60,777 bases of DNA from Desulfobacterales bacterium (GCA_016931455.1 JAFGES010000005.1:1-60777), one strand, 5' to 3'. Counted from the first letter of the stretch, positions 42,917 through 53,007 are shown. Translations and numbers: made by a program. Notes: generated by a model not told the origin, from the letters alone.

Positions 42917-43380
42917 AAAAATTTCGAAAGATCAATATCAACCACATACTCCTTCCCGCTTTTTACAATCTTCTGTGCAGCTTCAACCGCTTGTCGCTGG
43001 TTGCGTTTCGGTCGAAATCCGTAGCTGTTGTCGGAAAATAACGGGTCGAAAATCGGCTCTAAAATCAGCTTCAGAGCTGCTTGCACCACTCTGTCTCGAA
43101 CACAAGGTATTCCTAATAGTCGGACTCCTGCATTCTTTCCCGGTTTAGGTATTTCCACCCGAAGAACTGGAGATGGTTTATATTGCCATTTCTTTAGATC
43201 TTCGCTGAGTTGCCTCAAATTGTTGTCAAGGTCTGCCTCATAGTCCTTTATGGTGACACCATCAATACCGGGAGCCCCCTTGTTCTTCTTTACCGCCCTG
43301 AAACCTTCATATAGAAACTCAATAGAATAAAGCTTCTCAAAAAGGCTTCTTCGGTCAACGAATAGTTCCAATTGTTCCAT
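42917..43380 (-). pseudogene. Group II intron reverse transcriptase, N-terminal part
   Basis: The first 154 codons of the intron-encoded protein: RRSLFEKLYSIEFLYEGFRA, KGAPGIDGVTIKDYE, the PKPGKNAGVRLLGIPCVRDRVVQ motif (RT0-RT2 blocks), DNSYGFRPKRNQRQAV and VVDIDLSKF where it is cut. Beyond 42917 the frame continues into the inserted element for a dozen foreign codons and stops at 42880. ATG 43378-43380 is preceded by AAGAAG. Confidence 0.9.
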
Positions 43381-44047
43381 TTCACTTCTTTTGCATCATC
43401 ATTTCATCGATCCGCGCTACCATCGTACGGCATCGGTTATACGTCCTTTGCCCGATGATTGTTCCTATGGCTGATCTCATAATGACAGTTTATAATGGTC
43501 AATGTAACACGGTTAACATGTTCCGCCCTTCGCCTCCATCCAATGAGCACTCATCGAATACTTACGCATTGTTTTATCCTCTGATCCGGTCACCCGGATC
43601 GTCATCGGCAACACGTTTTACGACTACTACGGCTTCATCTGCAGACCCTCTGCCCATAACGGTCACATCTTTGTTCCGCTTAGGTAACATTGTCGCAGTT
43701 ACAATGTTCCGGCACAGACGGCCCTTCACCGGGTAAGATCGATAGCTGTTTCATTGCCCACCTACCTCCTCTACCCACAGGGATACGGAAAGGATATAGG
43801 GCTTTAGTAGTCAGTGGTACCACGCCCTCCCTGTAAGCCTACCAGAGGTTCACACCAAGTTTAGGTGGCAATTTCGGCTACGGCTTCCTTCAGATTCCTC
43901 ATTGGCGAACTCCCCGCTGTTAATCCCTTTTCCTGAGCAGCCGGAAGAAAGTTTCTTCGGACACCCTTGCCTTCGCCTACTTGTTACCTCCTTTCAGGGT
44001 CCAAGACTGGAATCCCACCAGTTAGTTATCGACCATGCCGGTCGCAC
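43381..44047 (-). ncRNA. Group II intron 5' RNA region (domains I-III)
   Basis: This 667-base stretch lies between the intron start GTGCGACC and the reverse transcriptase start. It holds no supported protein gene on either strand and includes the typical early segment CTAACTGGTGGGATTCCAG followed by CTTGGACCCTGAAAGG. Its size agrees with the scaffold domains I-III. Confidence 0.7.
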
Positions 44048-44941
44048 ACCCTTGACAATGCCCTGGCCGCCCTTGGTCGGTCCGAAGCCAACCTGACGGC
44101 CAGTCGATTGAGGGCTGAACGGTATAAGGAGTTGGTTGCAGACAAGGCGGTGAGTCAGCAGGACTATGATGATGCAGTGGCCGTTTTGACACAGGTCGAG
44201 GCGGATATCGCGTATTGGAAAGCAATGGTTAAATCGGCCCGCATCAATCTGGAATATACCCGAATCACCGCTCCTATTTCCGGGCGCATCGGTCGGTCTA
44301 CCGTGACAGATGGCGCCATTGTCACGGCGTACCAGTCCATGGCCCTGGCAACCATCCAGCAGCTGAACCCCATTTATGTGGATGTGCCCCAGTCCACCAC
44401 TGAATTGCTGCGTTTGAAGGACAGCGGTCTCAATCATGAGGGATCGGACCGGAACAAGGTTACGCTGATACTCGAAGACGGCACCGCGTATCCTCAGGAA
44501 GGGATACTGCAATTCAGTGACGTAACGGTGGACCCGACCACCGGCTCCGTGATTCTGCGGGTTGTTTTTCCCAATCCGGAAGATATTCTCCTGCCGAACA
44601 TGTTCGTCCGGGCGATTATTAAGGAAGGCGTCAACGAACAAGCTATACTGATTTCGCAACAAGGTGTGTCCCGTGACTCCAAGGGGAATCCCTTTGCGCT
44701 GATCGTGGATGCGGAAAGCAAGGTCGGCTTTCGTCCACTCGCCCTTGACCGGGCCATTGGCGATAAATGGCTGGTTTCATCAGGACTTGCTGTCGGAGAT
44801 CAGGTGATCGTCGAGGGGCTACTCATGCTTCGTCCTGGAATGGTGGTGAAGGCAGCTCCTTTTGATCCGCCGCAAGCAGGAGATGCACCGGCGTCCGGCC
44901 CCGGCGTGCCGCTTCAAAAACAGAGTGAAGGAGGGGCGTAA
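44048..44941 (+). pseudogene. acrA-like periplasmic adaptor, 3' part
   Basis: The remaining 297 residues of the adaptor: the alpha-hairpin (RAERYKELVADKAVSQQDYDDA), the lipoyl-domain return ARINLEYTRITAPISGRIGRS and the beta-barrel and membrane-proximal domains with TDGAIVTAYQ and PNPEDILLPNMFVRAII. It continues the 38111-38452 part without loss of residues. On its own it lacks a signal peptide, so a working adaptor is unlikely. The stop codon overlaps the acrB ATG (TAATG). Confidence 0.88.
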
Positions 44942-47900
44942 TGTTATCAAAATTTTTTCTCGACCGCCCGGTTTTTGCCTGGGTTATCGCCATTATTATG
45001 ATGACCGCCGGGGCGCTGGCCATTTACAATCTTCCCGTCGCACAGTATCCGCCAATCGCGCCTCCGGCGATCGCCATTGACTCCTTTTTCCCTGGGGCAT
45101 CGGGTGAGACGGTGGAAAATACCGTGACCCAGATTATCGAGCAAAAAATGACCGGGCTGGATGACATGCTCTACCTCGCAGGCACCAGCTCTTCATCCGG
45201 GGCATCTCGGGTCGAGCTGACCTTTGCCCCGGGAACTGATCCGGATGTCGCCTGGTCCAAGGTGCAGAATAAGCTTCAGCTCGCCATGGCCAGCCTGCCT
45301 GATGTGGTGCAGCGTTCCGGAGTCAAGGTCAGCAAATCCACCCGAAACTATCTGATGCTCGTCGGCCTGATCTCCGAAGACGGCAGCATGGACGGCAATG
45401 ACCTTCGGGATTATGCCCAGTCCAATTTGGAAAAGATCCTGTCCCGGGTGCCGGGTGTGGGTGAAGTCGAGAATTTCGGTTCTCAGTATGCCATGCGGGT
45501 ATGGGTCAATCCCGACAAGCTGACCAGTTACAGCCTGACCATGGAAGATGTCTTACTGGCGCTCAGGGCCTACAACGTCGAGGTTTCCGCCGGCCAATTA
45601 GGCGGCGCGCCGGCCATGGAGGGCCAGCGCCTGAATGCCGCTATCATCGTTCAACATCTGCTCCAGACCCCGGAGGAGTTCGGTGCCATCCCCATCCGCA
45701 TCAATCCGGATGGCTCGGTGGTCCGGATCAAGGATATCGGCTGCACGAAACTGGGGACTGAACGTGAAGATGTCATGGCCACCTATAACGGCAAACCCGC
45801 CGCAGCCATGGCAATCCGGCAGGCTGCCGGTGCCAATGCGCTGGACACGGCCGATGCTGTTAAGTCAAAACTCAAAGAGATGAGTCGGTATTTCCCGCCC
45901 GGCATGAAGGTGATTTACCCTTACGACACCACCCCTTTCACCAAGGTGGCGATTGACGAGGTGGTCAAGACCCTGTGCGAGGCGGTCCTGTTGGTTTTTG
46001 TCGTCATGTATCTCTTCATGGGGACCTTCCGGGCCACCTTAATCCCGACCATTGCCGTACCGGTGGTGCTGCTCGGGACCTTCGGGGTGCTCGGGGCGTT
46101 TGGTTTTTCCATCAACATGCTGACCATGTTTGCCATGGTGCTGGCCATCGGTCTTCTGGTGGATGACGCCATCGTGGTAGTGGAAAACGTGGAGCGAATC
46201 ATGGCCGAGGAGGCGCTTTCGCCCAGGGAAGCAACGGCAAAGTCCATGGACCAAATCACCAGCGCCCTGATCGGCATCGGCCTGGTGTTGTCGGCGGTTT
46301 TCGGTCCCATGGCCTTCTTCCCCGGCTCTACCGGGATTATCTATCGCCAGTTTTCGGTGACGGTTATTTCATCCATGCTCCTTTCAGTGGTGGTGGCCTT
46401 GATCCTGACCCCCGTGCTGTGCGCCACCTTCCTTAAACCCGTGCCCAAGGGGCACGAGCCATCGGATGGCGCGGTCTGGTTTTTACGCCCCTTTTTCCGC
46501 CGGTTCGATCGAAGTTTTTTCCGTGCCCGGGATCTGTATATTAGACTGGTCGGCCAAGTGCTGGCCAAAAAACTGCGTTACCTGTTCCTCTTCGTGTTGA
46601 TTGTGGGGGCCATGGGCTATCTTTTCCAGCGCATGCCCACATCTTATATTCCGGATGAAGACCAGGGCATACTAATGGTCCAGGCCATGCTCCCATCGGG
46701 TTCGAGCCTGGAGCAGACCGAGGCGGTTATAAATAAAGTGAGGGATTATTTCCTTGAGAATGAAAAAGAAGGGGTTGAATCTCTCATTACCGTCGCCGGT
46801 GTGAGTTTTGGCGGTCAGGGACAAAACATGGCCTTTGGATTTGTCAAACTCAGGGACTGGAATTTGCGCCAGCGGCCGGACCTGAAGGTCAAGGCCATTG
46901 CCGGCCGGGCCATGGGAGCCTTTTCCCGGATAAAAGAGGCCATGGTCTTTGCTTTCCCTCCTCCGCCAGTCACCGAATTGGGGATGGCCACTGGATTTGA
47001 TCTTCAGTTGCAGGATCGTGGCGGCATAGGCCACGATAAATTGATGGCGGCCCGCACCCAGCTTCTCGGCATGGCAGCCCAGGATCCACGCCTATCCAGG
47101 GTCCGTCCCAACGGCATGAACGATGTGCCCGAATATCATATCGATGTGGACTGGTATAAGGCTGGCGCCCAGGGTGTTTCCATTAGTTCCATCCACAACA
47201 CCATTTCTGCGGCCTTTGGCAGCGCCTATGTCAATGATTTTATTCAGGCCGGCCGGGTCAAAAAGGTCTATGCCCAGGCGGATGCCCCCTATCGCATGCT
47301 GCCCCAGGATCTCAAAAAACTCTATGTGCGTAACAGCGTCGGCAAGATGGTTCCTTTTTCTTCCTTTGCCACCGGCCGCTGGGCCATGGGTTCGCCCAAG
47401 TTAGAGCGCTACAATGCCTTTCCGTCGATCAATATCTGGGGCGAACCGGCCCCGGGAAGGAGTTCCGGCGAGGCCATGGCTGCAATGGAAGAGATCATTG
47501 CCAGGTTGCCGCAGGGGATCGGTTATGACTGGACCGGGCTTTCCTACCAGGAGCGGATGGCCGGCTCTCAAGCACCCTTGCTCTATGCTTTCTCTATCTT
47601 CGTCATTTTCCTCTGTCTGGCGGCCTTGTATGAGAGCTGGCCCATTCCCATCGCGATTCTGCTGACCCTGCCTCTCGGGGTCATCGGCGGAGTCATCGCC
47701 TCCAGCATCCGGGACATGCCCAATGACGTCTATTTCCAGATAGGTCTTTTGATCACCCTGGGCCTGACCACCAAGAATGCCATCCTGATCGTTCAGTTCG
47801 CCAAGGCCCGGGTCGACGAAGGGGAAGATTTGATCGCGGCGACGCTGGAAGCCTCGAAATTGAGGCTGCGGCCGATCATCATGACCTCGCTGGCCTTCGG

Positions 47901-48123
47901 TTTCGGTGTTTTTCCGCTGGCCATTGCCGGCGGGGCCGGTTCAGGGGCGCAAAGAGCCATCGGCACCGGTGTACTCGGCGGGGTGGTGACCTCGACCTTT
48001 CTGGTAATCGTCTTCGCACCGCTCTTTTATGTAATGATCTATAAGGTATTAGGAAAACATCGAAAGCGCTTAACGATCCACCCTGTTGAGGAAAGTATGG
48101 CGGGAGGACACGCACATGAATAG
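44941..48123 (+). CDS. RND efflux pump inner-membrane subunit (AcrB/MexB type)
   Basis: A 1060-residue hydrophobe/amphiphile efflux (HAE1) transporter with twelve membrane helices and two large periplasmic loops. MLSKFFLDRPVFAWVIAIIMM is the standard first helix, GLLVDDAIVVVENVERIM in TM4 carries the two proton-relay Asp residues, and the second half repeats the fold (LLITLGLTTKNAILIVQFAK). The frame is intact. It would need an AcrA adaptor, whose gene upstream is split, so the operon is probably crippled unless another adaptor substitutes. Confidence 0.96.
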   Translation: MLSKFFLDRPVFAWVIAIIMMTAGALAIYNLPVAQYPPIAPPAIAIDSFFPGASGETVENTVTQIIEQKMTGLDDMLYLAGTSSSSGASRVELTFAPGTDPDVAWSKVQNKLQLAMASLPDVVQRSGVKVSKSTRNYLMLVGLISEDGSMDGNDLRDYAQSNLEKILSRVPGVGEVENFGSQYAMRVWVNPDKLTSYSLTMEDVLLALRAYNVEVSAGQLGGAPAMEGQRLNAAIIVQHLLQTPEEFGAIPIRINPDGSVVRIKDIGCTKLGTEREDVMATYNGKPAAAMAIRQAAGANALDTADAVKSKLKEMSRYFPPGMKVIYPYDTTPFTKVAIDEVVKTLCEAVLLVFVVMYLFMGTFRATLIPTIAVPVVLLGTFGVLGAFGFSINMLTMFAMVLAIGLLVDDAIVVVENVERIMAEEALSPREATAKSMDQITSALIGIGLVLSAVFGPMAFFPGSTGIIYRQFSVTVISSMLLSVVVALILTPVLCATFLKPVPKGHEPSDGAVWFLRPFFRRFDRSFFRARDLYIRLVGQVLAKKLRYLFLFVLIVGAMGYLFQRMPTSYIPDEDQGILMVQAMLPSGSSLEQTEAVINKVRDYFLENEKEGVESLITVAGVSFGGQGQNMAFGFVKLRDWNLRQRPDLKVKAIAGRAMGAFSRIKEAMVFAFPPPPVTELGMATGFDLQLQDRGGIGHDKLMAARTQLLGMAAQDPRLSRVRPNGMNDVPEYHIDVDWYKAGAQGVSISSIHNTISAAFGSAYVNDFIQAGRVKKVYAQADAPYRMLPQDLKKLYVRNSVGKMVPFSSFATGRWAMGSPKLERYNAFPSINIWGEPAPGRSSGEAMAAMEEIIARLPQGIGYDWTGLSYQERMAGSQAPLLYAFSIFVIFLCLAALYESWPIPIAILLTLPLGVIGGVIASSIRDMPNDVYFQIGLLITLGLTTKNAILIVQFAKARVDEGEDLIAATLEASKLRLRPIIMTSLAFGFGVFPLAIAGGAGSGAQRAIGTGVLGGVVTSTFLVIVFAPLFYVMIYKVLGKHRKRLTIHPVEESMAGGHAHE

Positions 48124-49525
48124 ACGATTAATATTTTTGCTGGCCGGATTTGTCCTCATTCTCGACGGCTGTTCCCTGGCCCCCAAATACACCCAACCAG
48201 TGGCACCAATCCCGGATGAGTGGCCACACGGCGCGGCCTACGAAGACACACAGGCCAACCCTGAAGCAACCGCAGTCCAGGATCTCTCCCGTCAGGTGTT
48301 TTTCGCCGACAAACAGTTACAGGAGGTTATTGAAATGGCCCTGGACAACAACCGGGATTTGCGGCTTGCCGCCTTGAATGTGGAAAGGGCGCGTGCCCTT
48401 TACGGCATTCAACGGTCGGAGCTGTTCCCGGCGGTCAATGCGGTGGGAGCGGGTAGTAAAGAGCGCCGTTCATCCGATCTCATCAGCCCCGGAGAGTCGA
48501 GAACCGTTGAACAATACCGTCTTGGTCTGGGTGTCGCTGCCTGGGAGATCGATTTTTTCGGCCGTATCCGCAGTCTTAAAGACCAGGCGTTGGAAGTATA
48601 TTTGGCCACGGATGAGGCCCGCCGCAGCGCGCAAATCGCGCTGGTATCCGAGGTTGCCTGTGTGTACCTGACCCTTGGCGCTGACCGGGAAAATCTCAAA
48701 CTGACCTGGTCCACGCTGGCGACCCAGCAGGCAGCCTATGATTTAATAAGGCGACGATATGAAGTCGGTGTCGCCACTGAACTGGACGTTCGCCGGGCGC
48801 AAATTCCGGTGGACTCGGCTCAGGCGGATGTGGCGCGATTCACCCGAATAGTGGCGCAAGACCAAAACGCCTTGAATCTCCTGACCGGTTCCACAGTGCC
48901 TGAAGAGCTCCTGCCTACGGACCTGGCGAGCGTTGATCCGCCCAAAGAAATTTTTTCCGGCCTGTCATCTGCGGCGCTTTTGAACCGTCCGGACATTATT
49001 GCGGCGGAACATCGGCTGAAGGGGGCGTATGCGTTTATTGGTACAGCCCGGGCCGCCTTTTTTCCGCGCATTTCCTTGACCACCTCGATCGGGACGGCCA
49101 GCAACGAGCTGTCCGGACTTTTCGGCTCCGAATCCGGCACGTGGAGCTTTGCTCCGGAGATCGCCATGCCGATTTTCGATGCCCGAACTTGGGCCGCATA
49201 CAGGGTCAGCAAGTCGCAACGGGAAATCGCCCTGGTTCAGTATGAAAAGGCGATTCAGACCGCCTTCCGGGAAGTGGCCGATGCGTTGGCCGTCCGGGGC
49301 ACGGTGGACCAGCAGGTATCTGCCCAGCAGTCTCTGACAAATGCCGTTGCGGAAACATATCGCCTTGCAAATAAACGTTATGCCAAGGGGATTGACAGCT
49401 ACCTGAGCGTCCTGGATGCGCAACGATCCCTTTATGCTGCGCAGCAGGGGCTTATCTCTCTCCGCCTGGTCAAACTCGTCAACCAGGTGCGGCTTTACGC
49501 GGTATTGGGCGGCGGGGGTGAATAG
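48116..49525 (+). CDS. Outer-membrane efflux lipoprotein (OprM/NodT type)
   Basis: A 469-residue outer-membrane factor. The signal ends in lipobox LILDGC with CSLAPKYTQP directly after, as in OprM/CusC-type proteins. Two OEP repeats follow, with NNRDLRLAALNVERARALYGIQRSELFPAV in the first and RPDIIAAEHRLKGAYAFIGTARAAFFPRISL in the second. It forms the TolC-like exit duct of the pump. The start chosen at 48116 overlaps the acrB end by eight bases; the longer frame adds ten residues before the signal. Confidence 0.94.
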   Translation: MNRRLIFLLAGFVLILDGCSLAPKYTQPVAPIPDEWPHGAAYEDTQANPEATAVQDLSRQVFFADKQLQEVIEMALDNNRDLRLAALNVERARALYGIQRSELFPAVNAVGAGSKERRSSDLISPGESRTVEQYRLGLGVAAWEIDFFGRIRSLKDQALEVYLATDEARRSAQIALVSEVACVYLTLGADRENLKLTWSTLATQQAAYDLIRRRYEVGVATELDVRRAQIPVDSAQADVARFTRIVAQDQNALNLLTGSTVPEELLPTDLASVDPPKEIFSGLSSAALLNRPDIIAAEHRLKGAYAFIGTARAAFFPRISLTTSIGTASNELSGLFGSESGTWSFAPEIAMPIFDARTWAAYRVSKSQREIALVQYEKAIQTAFREVADALAVRGTVDQQVSAQQSLTNAVAETYRLANKRYAKGIDSYLSVLDAQRSLYAAQQGLISLRLVKLVNQVRLYAVLGGGGE

Positions 49526-49555
49526 TTACCCGCAGGATGTTTTATTGGAAGATTT

Positions 49556-49808
49556 TTAAAATTCTATTGGTATTGAAGAATCTTCCGAATTGTCATTTTC
49601 CTGAATTAAGAAATCAATGATTTTCCTTTTATTCGTATTCGGCTCGAATAAATCACGAAGAGCATATAAGGCCTCATAGCCGTCCGGGATTGTAGCGTAA
49701 TAAAAATCCTCGGCCAGTTCAGCAAAGGTTTCAGAGTTCATTTCTTTTATACACGCAAGTGTATAATAATTGATAAGAATAAAGATCGTCTTTTGGTTTT
49801 TTTCTCAT
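49556..49808 (-). pseudogene. Internally deleted copy of the 57122-57784 gene
   Basis: The 3' part encodes DFYYATIPDGYEALYALRDL and a segment ending EDSSIPIEF, nearly identical to the C-terminus of the gene at 57122. The 5' end, read from 49808, starts MRKKPKDDL like that gene's MRKKQKDDI but jumps after nine codons into the 3' region out of frame and stops. About 410 bases are missing between the two matching parts. Similarity extends from about 49545 to 49830, including flanking noncoding bases, so a segment was duplicated and then deleted internally. Confidence 0.8.
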
Positions 49809-49845
49809 AGTGCACAAATATTTTATTAAAAATTTGTCATTTCAT

Positions 49846-50769
49846 TCAGGGTTTAGCGAAATGGAGCCACCACGTGTATGTAAATGCCGACAACAACGTA
49901 TTCAGGGACACGGCTGCTACCGCGAAATCGGTATCCCCGTTCATTTCCTTTGCCATGACACAGGCAATTGTAGCCGTAGGAGAGGCCAGCAGTATCAGTC
50001 CAGGCAAAAGAATATCTTGACTGACATCAAATATTCGAAAAAGAAACATCCCCAATCCGGGCAGAATAATTAATTTAAAAATAGAAGATGCGCACAGGAG
50101 TAACGGTCGTGACCTGACGACCTTAAAAGAGAGCGACGCACCGATAATTAACAGTGCCAGAGGCAGGGCGAATGAACTGATAATTTCAAGTATTCGATTG
50201 ATGACGGAAGGAATTTTCAGACCGGTCAGAGAAAAAACGATTCCGATCATTGCGGAAACAATCACTGGATTGCTCATGATTTTTTTAGCCAGAAACCAGA
50301 TGCTTCGTTTATCTTTTCTCGTATCTCCGGAATATAATTGAAGAGCGACGACTGAAAGAAAATTCTGAAAAATCATCAGAAAACCGGCTATCAGGCTGGC
50401 CTTAACTAATCCTTCCCGACCGAGATAATAAAATGAAACTGCAAAGCCAATATATCCGAGATTTCCATGTAAAGAACTCTGAATAAAGGTGCCGCGAGTG
50501 AATCGAACTTTCATAAAATTGCTGGCCAACCATACCAGAACCGCTGTTACACATACGCTTATCAGAGTTATGGCCAGAACCGTAATATTGATGTTTGATT
50601 TCAACGGGGTTCTATAAATTGCCTTAAAAATCATTGCAGGTATTGCCAGATTGTATACCAGTCGATTTGCCGGATCTAGGAAAGTATCCGGCATCCAGTT
50701 CCTTTTCCGTGCGGCCCATCCTAAAGCAATTACGAAAAATATCGGAATAATTGTATTCACAATATTCAC
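49846..50769 (-). CDS. AEC family transporter (auxin efflux carrier-like)
   Basis: A 307-residue membrane protein with about ten hydrophobic helices in two inverted halves. The typical elements are IIPIFFVIALGWAARKRNW, the RLVYNLAIPAMIFKAIYR discontinuous helix and GNLGYIGFAVSFYYLG, and in the second half LALLIIGASLSF and SPTATIACVMAKEMNGD. Bacterial members export or import small carboxylates such as malate or malonate; the substrate here is unknown. It stands alone between mobile debris. Confidence 0.88.
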   Translation of the reverse strand: MNIVNTIIPIFFVIALGWAARKRNWMPDTFLDPANRLVYNLAIPAMIFKAIYRTPLKSNINITVLAITLISVCVTAVLVWLASNFMKVRFTRGTFIQSSLHGNLGYIGFAVSFYYLGREGLVKASLIAGFLMIFQNFLSVVALQLYSGDTRKDKRSIWFLAKKIMSNPVIVSAMIGIVFSLTGLKIPSVINRILEIISSFALPLALLIIGASLSFKVVRSRPLLLCASSIFKLIILPGLGMFLFRIFDVSQDILLPGLILLASPTATIACVMAKEMNGDTDFAVAAVSLNTLLSAFTYTWWLHFAKP

Positions 50770-50927
50770 AATCGCGCTGGTCTCCTTTCTTTACGCCTAT
50801 AATTTCTAAATTGTTATTTCGGTCTTAACGGCAAAGATGCATTCGCCCTGCCATAGTTATAAAAACGATAGAGAAATTGGAACATGTCACCTTATTCCCG
50901 CAAGATTATCTATTTCTGTCTAACTTG

Positions 50928-51125
50928 ATGAAATTTTACAATCAGCAACACAAATATTACTGCGGCATTGATTTGCACGCAAGGAAAATGTATGCGTGTA
51001 TCCTTGATCACAGCGGAAAAACAATAGTGCATCAAAATATCAATACGGAACCGGAATTGTTTTTCGAAATGATCTTCCCGTATGTAAACGATGTCGTGGA
51101 TCAATTCTTGTGTTGCGTGGCATGA
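50928..51125 (+). pseudogene. IS110-family transposase fragment
   Basis: The 65-codon remnant MKFYNQQHKYYCGIDLHARKM matches the start of IS110 transposases, with the first catalytic Asp in CGIDLHARKMYACILD. The frame runs to FPYVNDVV and is then lost where the family normally continues with an acidic Glu-Cys segment. The central and C-terminal parts are absent. The 51126-51307 spacer holds no other gene. Confidence 0.75.
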
Positions 51126-51307
51126 TGCACTTATGGCCACAAATTGCGTGATAATAGAAACTCATAATTCTATCTGCGTCCCCAATGGCCCACTAATGTT
51201 CTAAAAAATAAAGATTTCCTTTCAACTCGAAAGATGATAGAGAGTGCCCACTATTTTGAACCACGGGAACCATTCCTGTGGTTTTTCATTTAATGAAAAG
51301 GAAAAAA

Positions 51308-52933
51308 ATGATTTGTGCAACCAATGTCACCCTCTCATACGGCAAGAGGGTTTTGTTCAAAGATGTCAATATAAAGTTTGCACCGGGTAACTGTTACGGA
51401 CTCATCGGCGCCAACGGCGCAGGAAAGTCCACCTTTCTGAAAATCCTTGCCGGCGATATCGAACCGGACGCGGGGACCGTCTCAGTGGCACCCAGAGAGC
51501 GAATTGCGGTTTTAAGGCAGGATCACTTTGTCTTTGACGAGGAGACGGTTTTAAACACCGTGATCATGGGCCATGAAGAGATGCATAAAAACATGAAAGA
51601 GAGAGAGGCGCTTTATACCAAGCCCGATTTTTCCGAAGAGGACGGAATAAGGTCAGGTGAGCTTGAGATCGCATTCGCGGAGATGGACGGCTATGAGGCA
51701 GAGTCCGAAGCGGCGGTTCTCTTAAATAGTCTGGGAATTTCCGAAGAGATGCACACGAAACAGATGAAGAAACTCGAAGGCGGGGAAAAGGTGCGCGTGC
51801 TCCTTGCCCAGGCCCTGTTCGGTAACCCGGACGTCCTTCTCCTGGATGAACCCACCAACAACCTGGACATCAAGTCCATCGCCTGGCTCGAGGAATTTCT
51901 CTACAGGTTCCAGAACACGGTTATTTTGGTATCCCACGATCGTCATTTTATGAACCAGGTGTGCACCCATATTGCAGACATCGATTTCGGCAAGATCTCG
52001 ATATACGTAGGAAACTACGAATTCTGGTACCAAGCCAGCCAGCTGAACCTGCAACAGAAACGAGCGGAGAACAAGAAGACCACTGAACGGGCCAATGAAC
52101 TGAAGTCTTTTATCCAGCGCTTCAGTTCCAACGCCTCAAAATCGAAGCAGGCCACCTCCCGAAAGAAACTCTTGGAGAAACTCACCATGGAAGACATGCC
52201 GGTATCTTCAAGAAAATACCCCTTTATTAGCTTCAAGCCGGAACGACCCTGTGGCAATGTGATCCTGGAAGTGGACGGCGTCTCCAAAACAATCGATGGT
52301 GAAAAGGTACTGGACAACGTGAGCTTTGTTGTGAACGGCCGAGATAAGATTGCCTTTGTGGGCGGAAACAGCTTGGCCAAGACCACCCTCTTTCAGATAC
52401 TGGCTGGGGAGATGGAACCGGACAGCGGTAGGCTCTCCTGGGGCGTCACCATCAGTTTCTCTTATTTTCCCAAGGAACACAGCGCCTATTTCAACGGCGA
52501 CAAGACCCTTGTCGAGTGGCTCCTGCAGTTCGCGCCCCCCAAAGAGGGCGAGAGCTTTGCCCGGACCTTCCTAGGACGCATGCTCTTTTCCGGAGATGAG
52601 GCCATTAAAAAGATCGATGTGCTCTCCGGTGGGGAAAAGGTTCGCTGCATGCTCTCAAGGATGATGCTTTCCGAATCCAATGTCCTGATGCTGGATGAAC
52701 CTACCAACCATCTCGACCTGGAATCGATCACATCCTTAAATGACAGCTTGCTCAAATTCCAGGAGGTGATTCTTTTCACCTCCCATGACCACGAGTTCGT
52801 GAATACCGTGGCAAATCGGATAATCGAGATCACCCCCGGCGGCGTCATCGATCGGCTCATGACTTTTGACGAGTATATTGAAAGCACGGAAGTTGCAAAA
52901 ACCCGGGAAACCTTGATCCGGAAAGCCGCCTAA
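51308..52933 (+). CDS. ABC-F family ATPase (YbiT-like)
   Basis: A 541-residue protein with two ABC domains and no membrane part, hence a ribosome-associated ABC-F factor. The first Walker A is GANGAGKST, signature LEGGEKVRVLLAQ, Walker B VLLLDEPTNNLD; the linker at about 245-315 is basic with a SRKKLLEKL segment. The second Walker A is degenerate (VGGNSLAKTTLF, Ala in place of the Gly before Lys), while its signature LSGGEKVRCM and Walker B VLMLDEPTNHLD are normal. ATG 51308 is preceded by AAAGGA; it is G+C richer than its surroundings by eye. Confidence 0.9.
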   Translation: MICATNVTLSYGKRVLFKDVNIKFAPGNCYGLIGANGAGKSTFLKILAGDIEPDAGTVSVAPRERIAVLRQDHFVFDEETVLNTVIMGHEEMHKNMKEREALYTKPDFSEEDGIRSGELEIAFAEMDGYEAESEAAVLLNSLGISEEMHTKQMKKLEGGEKVRVLLAQALFGNPDVLLLDEPTNNLDIKSIAWLEEFLYRFQNTVILVSHDRHFMNQVCTHIADIDFGKISIYVGNYEFWYQASQLNLQQKRAENKKTTERANELKSFIQRFSSNASKSKQATSRKKLLEKLTMEDMPVSSRKYPFISFKPERPCGNVILEVDGVSKTIDGEKVLDNVSFVVNGRDKIAFVGGNSLAKTTLFQILAGEMEPDSGRLSWGVTISFSYFPKEHSAYFNGDKTLVEWLLQFAPPKEGESFARTFLGRMLFSGDEAIKKIDVLSGGEKVRCMLSRMMLSESNVLMLDEPTNHLDLESITSLNDSLLKFQEVILFTSHDHEFVNTVANRIIEITPGGVIDRLMTFDEYIESTEVAKTRETLIRKAA

Positions 52934-52967
52934 GTAAACGATTTCAAAGCATACAGCGTTACGAATT

Positions 52968-53007
52968 AAAAAAGCACCTCATTTGTTTAATCATGAGGTG
53001 CTTTTTT
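52968..53007 (+). terminator. Intrinsic terminator of the ABC-F gene
   Basis: GCACCTCAT at 52974-52982 and ATGAGGTGC at 52993-53001 pair perfectly around a ten-base loop, preceded by six A and followed by six T. It lies 35 bases after the ABC-F stop codon. Confidence 0.9.

Larger units (their letters stand above)
38453..44047 (-). mobile_element. Group II intron inserted antisense in acrA, itself interrupted
   Basis: On the minus strand the element starts with GTGCGACC at 44047 and ends at 38453 after domain VI (CCTACTCGAT, ending in AT). Domain V lies at 38493-38522 and an intron-encoded reverse transcriptase occupies domain IV in two pieces (42917-43380 and 38524-39384). The boundaries are supported independently because removal restores the acrA reading frame exactly. 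Without the nested serine-recombinase element the intron would be about 2.06 kb, a normal size. Because it is antisense to acrA, it cannot be spliced from the acrA message. Confidence 0.88.

Noticed and set aside
43455-43736. 93-codon plus-strand frame within the intron
   Set aside because: It lies in the structural RNA part of the group II intron on the opposite strand and resembles no protein.
43994-44662. 222-codon minus-strand frame opposite the acrA 3' part
   Set aside because: Antisense shadow of a recognisable adaptor protein and spans the intron boundary.
38111-44941. Idea that acrA is rescued by splicing of the group II intron
   Set aside because: The intron lies antisense to acrA, so the acrA message does not contain the functional intron RNA; it is also interrupted in its maturase gene.
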